Below are positions 61,565-64,000 of a stretch of 64,000 nucleotides of DNA, one piece after another. Source of the stretch: UMGS1696 sp964621165 (lineage in GTDB: Bacteria; Bacillota; Clostridia; Oscillospirales; CAG-272); assembly GCA_964621165.1 (NCBI GenBank), contig CAZULC010000004.1, forward strand, positions 62,001-126,000. Direction: 5' to 3'. The position numbers and the translations under genes were made by a program. Positions within the stretch are counted from its first letter, which is position 1. Every line of letters starts with the position of its first letter. The notes beneath the pieces were generated by a model. That model was not told the DNA's origin. It searched no databases and worked only from the letters and a program-made list of their open reading frames with translations.

Positions 61565-62053
61565 ATGTCCGGCAGAGTAAAAGTATCAAGACACGAGAGC
61601 AGAGTTTCAGCCTATAAGCTCCTTTTCGCATGGGAGTTTGACAAAATCACGGATTTGCGTGAGTTTTACGACAGTTACGCGTACGAGATTGAATCCGACG
61701 ACAAAAAAATCGCGACGGAGTATTCCTCAGCGTTCACGTGGTCGCTTTTTGAAGGAGTTTGCGTAAACATATGCGATATCGACGAGACAATAGAGCAAAC
61801 CTCCCGCAGATGGAAGATGGAGCGTATGTCGCTGACGACAAAAACGGCGCTGAGACTCGGCGTGTATGAACTGAAATACACCGACACACCGCCGAAGGTT
61901 GTTATTAATGAAATTGTAGAAATAATCAAAAAGTACGACGACGACAACGCTCCCGCCTTTGTCAACGGAATCCTGAACAGCGTAGGCAGAGCTGTCGGAA
62001 AAATCACTGAACCCCAGAGCGGCGTAAATCCTGTGCGGCATGTCACGGAATAA
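61565..62053 (+). CDS. nusB: Transcription antitermination factor NusB
   Basis: A 162-residue NusB that binds BoxA RNA with S10 for rRNA antitermination. SRHESRVSAYKLLFAWEF, TKTALRLGVYELKYTD and the signature VVINEIVEIIKKYDDDNAPAFVNGILNSV (as VVINEIVEIIKKY and APAFVNGILNSV) are present. In-frame starts at 61541 and 61553 precede the GGAG site, so the ATG at 61565 is chosen. It overlaps the TsaD-like gene by 14 bases. Confidence 0.95.
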   Translation: MSGRVKVSRHESRVSAYKLLFAWEFDKITDLREFYDSYAYEIESDDKKIATEYSSAFTWSLFEGVCVNICDIDETIEQTSRRWKMERMSLTTKTALRLGVYELKYTDTPPKVVINEIVEIIKKYDDDNAPAFVNGILNSVGRAVGKITEPQSGVNPVRHVTE

Positions 62054-63038
62054 CGTTATAGTTGGCATTGACACGAGCAACTACACCACCTCAGCAGCCG
62101 TTGTAGATGAGGACGGGAAGATGCTTCTCAACCATAAGCTCCCGCTGAAGGTCAGGGAAGGCGAACGTGGACTGCGCCAGAGCGACGCGGTGTTCGCACA
62201 CGTTAAAAACCTGTCCCAAACCGCAAAGGCCCTCGGAAGCTTCATCCGTGAAAACGGACTTTCGGTTAAAGCGGTGGGATGTTCGTCAAAACCGAGAAAC
62301 GCGGAGAGGTCGTACATGCCCTGCTTCCTCGCTGGTGAATCGGCGGCGGAATTTATGTCGGAGTCCCTTGGAGTGACGCTGTACCGTACTTCCCACCAGA
62401 CCGGACACGTTATGGCGGCTGCATATTCAGCCTACGGGAACGATACAGCCAGACTTGAGGAGCTGACTCAGCCGAATAATGAATTTATAGCTTTCCACGT
62501 CTCCGGCGGAACAACTGACGTGCTTCTGTGCCGCGGGGATGAGGAAGAAGTATTGAAAATAGAGCAGATCGGCGGCTCCCGGGACATAAACGGCGGTCAG
62601 GCTGTGGACAGAGCCGGGGTCATGATGGGGCTTGCTTTCCCCTGCGGTGCGGAAATGGACGCGATGGCCCTCGGGTACACGGGAAAGGTCGAAAAATCAA
62701 GGCTGTCCGTGGATGGGCTGTGGTGCAATCTGTCGGGGCTTGAAAACAAATCCGCCGGACTTTACGAAAAAACCAAGGATCCCGCGGCTGTGTCGGCATA
62801 TGTGCTTGACTTCCTCGCCAGAACCCTTGAAAAAATAACGGAAAACGCACTTGCGGAATATAAAATCCCCACGGTAATCTACGCCGGCGGGGTCATGAGT
62901 TCCCTGTATGTGAAAAAATACCTCGGGAAATACGGACTTTTCGCCGAAGGGCAGTATTCTTCCGACAACGCCGCTGGGGTCGCACTGACCGCACTTGAAA
63001 TGCACAAACGAAATAAAAAGGTTATAGTAAATGAATAA
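62040..63038 (+). CDS. TsaD/Kae1-family paralogue (M22)
   Basis: A 332-residue ASKHA-fold protein. It begins VIVGIDTSNYTTSAAVVDED and has the metal motif SHQTGHVMAAA (HxxxH), HVSGGTTDVLL and VIYAGGVMSSLYVKKYL. It is clearly related to TsaD of t6A synthesis. However, many Clostridia carry such a copy between nusB and xseA in addition to the true TsaD. No tsaB or tsaE is near. Its function may differ or overlap. Confidence 0.85.
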   Translation: MSRNNVIVGIDTSNYTTSAAVVDEDGKMLLNHKLPLKVREGERGLRQSDAVFAHVKNLSQTAKALGSFIRENGLSVKAVGCSSKPRNAERSYMPCFLAGESAAEFMSESLGVTLYRTSHQTGHVMAAAYSAYGNDTARLEELTQPNNEFIAFHVSGGTTDVLLCRGDEEEVLKIEQIGGSRDINGGQAVDRAGVMMGLAFPCGAEMDAMALGYTGKVEKSRLSVDGLWCNLSGLENKSAGLYEKTKDPAAVSAYVLDFLARTLEKITENALAEYKIPTVIYAGGVMSSLYVKKYLGKYGLFAEGQYSSDNAAGVALTALEMHKRNKKVIVNE

Positions 63039-64000
63039 TAATATAGAATTGCCGTCGAATGAGGGAACGGACAGATTCCCCGGAGCGCTCACCGTCACCC
63101 AGCTCAACGAATACGTGAAACGGTTGATTGAGAGAACGCCTCAGCTCAGCGACGTGTATGTCAAGGGTGAAATTTCAAACTTCAAAAATCACTACAGTAC
63201 GGGTCACTTTTACTTTACGCTGAAGGACGAAGGCGGTCAGTTGCGGGCGGTGATGTTCAAGTCATTCGCGTCAAAGATGAAGTTCATGCCCGAGGACGGA
63301 ATGAAAGTCACGCTTCACGGCAGAATTTCCGCTTTCGTACGGGACGGAACATACCAGATTTACGCCGATTCCATGGAACCCGACGGGGTAGGCTCGCTGT
63401 ATGTGGCGTTTGAGCAGCTGAAAAAACGGCTCGAGAGGGAAGGACTGTTCGACATTTCGCGAAAGAAACCCTTGCCGAAAATTCCCACGCGGGTTGGAAT
63501 CATCACGTCTCCCACGGGTGCGGCAATACGTGACATGATAAACGTGTGCGGACGACGTTTCCCTTACGCAAAGCTGATTCTGTTCCCGTCACTTGTCCAA
63601 GGCCCCGACGCGCCTCCCCAACTCATCGAAGGACTGAAATACTTTAATCAGACCGGCTCCGCTGACGTAATAATAATCGGCCGCGGCGGCGGTTCAATCG
63701 AGGATTTGTGGGCATTCAACGACGAGGGAGTGGCAAGGGCGGTGGCGGCGTCGACTATTCCCGTGATTTCAGCGGTGGGACACGAGACGGACTTCACAAT
63801 CTGCGACTTCGCTGCGGACAAAAGAGCGCCCACACCCTCAGCAGCGGCAGAACTGGCGGTACCGGAGACGGAAGAATTAAAGAGAAAAATCTCGAACATA
63901 GTCAAGCGGGAGTCCGAGGTCATGAGCCACATGGTGAGGTTCTACAGAGAGAGACTGAAAGCCCTGTCCGCCAGCCGTGCCATGAGCGACCCCATGAACG
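63031..64000 (+). CDS. xseA: Exodeoxyribonuclease VII large subunit (partial)
   Basis: The start ATG at 63031 overlaps the TsaD-like stop by 8 bases, and the gene runs off the right edge after 323 codons. The N-terminal OB-fold (LTVTQLNEYVKRLIER, VYVKGEISNFK, GHFYFTLKDEGGQLRAVMF) and the catalytic-domain segments KIPTRVGIITSPTGAAIRDM, VIIIGRGGGSIEDLWAFNDE and PVISAVGHETDFTICDFAAD are complete. Degrades single-stranded DNA with XseB, which is expected downstream. Confidence 0.97.
   Translation, partial: MNNNIELPSNEGTDRFPGALTVTQLNEYVKRLIERTPQLSDVYVKGEISNFKNHYSTGHFYFTLKDEGGQLRAVMFKSFASKMKFMPEDGMKVTLHGRISAFVRDGTYQIYADSMEPDGVGSLYVAFEQLKKRLEREGLFDISRKKPLPKIPTRVGIITSPTGAAIRDMINVCGRRFPYAKLILFPSLVQGPDAPPQLIEGLKYFNQTGSADVIIIGRGGGSIEDLWAFNDEGVARAVAASTIPVISAVGHETDFTICDFAADKRAPTPSAAAELAVPETEELKRKISNIVKRESEVMSHMVRFYRERLKALSASRAMSDPMN

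Overview
The window looks like a chromosomal segment from an anaerobic, spore-forming Clostridia-type Firmicute, most likely a fibre-degrading gut relative of the Oscillospiraceae. The pointers are a SpoIVB-type protease and sigma-G, the ribosomal protease Prp with an L27 that carries a cleavable N-terminal extension, GlnRS next to GluRS, rubrerythrin, a biotin-dependent sodium-pump cluster, and plant-sugar genes. Strong AGGAGG-type ribosome sites and TTGACA/TATAAT promoters with 17-base spacers are used throughout. There is one tRNA (Lys) and no rRNA, insertion sequence, prophage or CRISPR array.

Layout. 0-8.2 kb: an AraC-type regulator divergent from a xylose/xyloside operon (xylA, GH3 beta-xylosidase, xylB, ThuA-like, Gfo/Idh-type oxidoreductase). 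8.3-15.6 kb: manA with a ROK repressor, a BlaI-type repressor coupled to an unrecognised nuclease-like protein, a sugar-phosphate isomerase, an XpaC-like protein, a GNAT and an amidohydrolase. 15.7-21.5 kb: a five-gene carboxyltransferase / sodium-pump operon ending in a winged-helix regulator. 21.5-24.1 kb (minus): DivIVA-like, XRE-TPR regulator, broken cytidine deaminase. 24.4-31.7 kb: gltX, glnS, tRNA-Lys, broken Nudix gene, lgt, folD, rplU-prp-rpmA. 31.8-37.9 kb: spoIVB, broken URO-D gene, sigG, GH127 arabinofuranosidase, rubrerythrin. 38-47.5 kb: an accessory stretch with small regulators, acetyltransferases and methyltransferases, several of them broken. 47.8-52 kb: a hexosamine operon in which phosphoglucosamine mutase carries an N-terminal helix-turn-helix domain, followed by a GlmU-type acetyltransferase half and glmS. 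52-61.3 kb: envelope genes (PerM-like permease, lipoprotein-MBOAT-DHHW O-acetylation set, broken adhesin-like lipoprotein, aminopeptidase, TrmO, M23 peptidase). 61.5-64 kb: nusB, a TsaD paralogue and xseA, which runs off the right edge.

How they work together. xylA, the GH3 enzyme, xylB and GH127 would feed xylose and arabinose from hemicellulose into the pentose phosphate pathway. The carboxyltransferase cluster would link oxaloacetate and methylmalonyl-CoA to a sodium gradient, as expected for a succinate/propionate or lactate fermenter. The hexosamine operon supplies UDP-GlcNAc precursors and may regulate itself through the fused helix-turn-helix domain.

Ten genes carry frameshifts or internal stops. 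All ten are dispensable-type genes, while every core gene is intact, which suggests genuine gene decay rather than uniform sequencing error.
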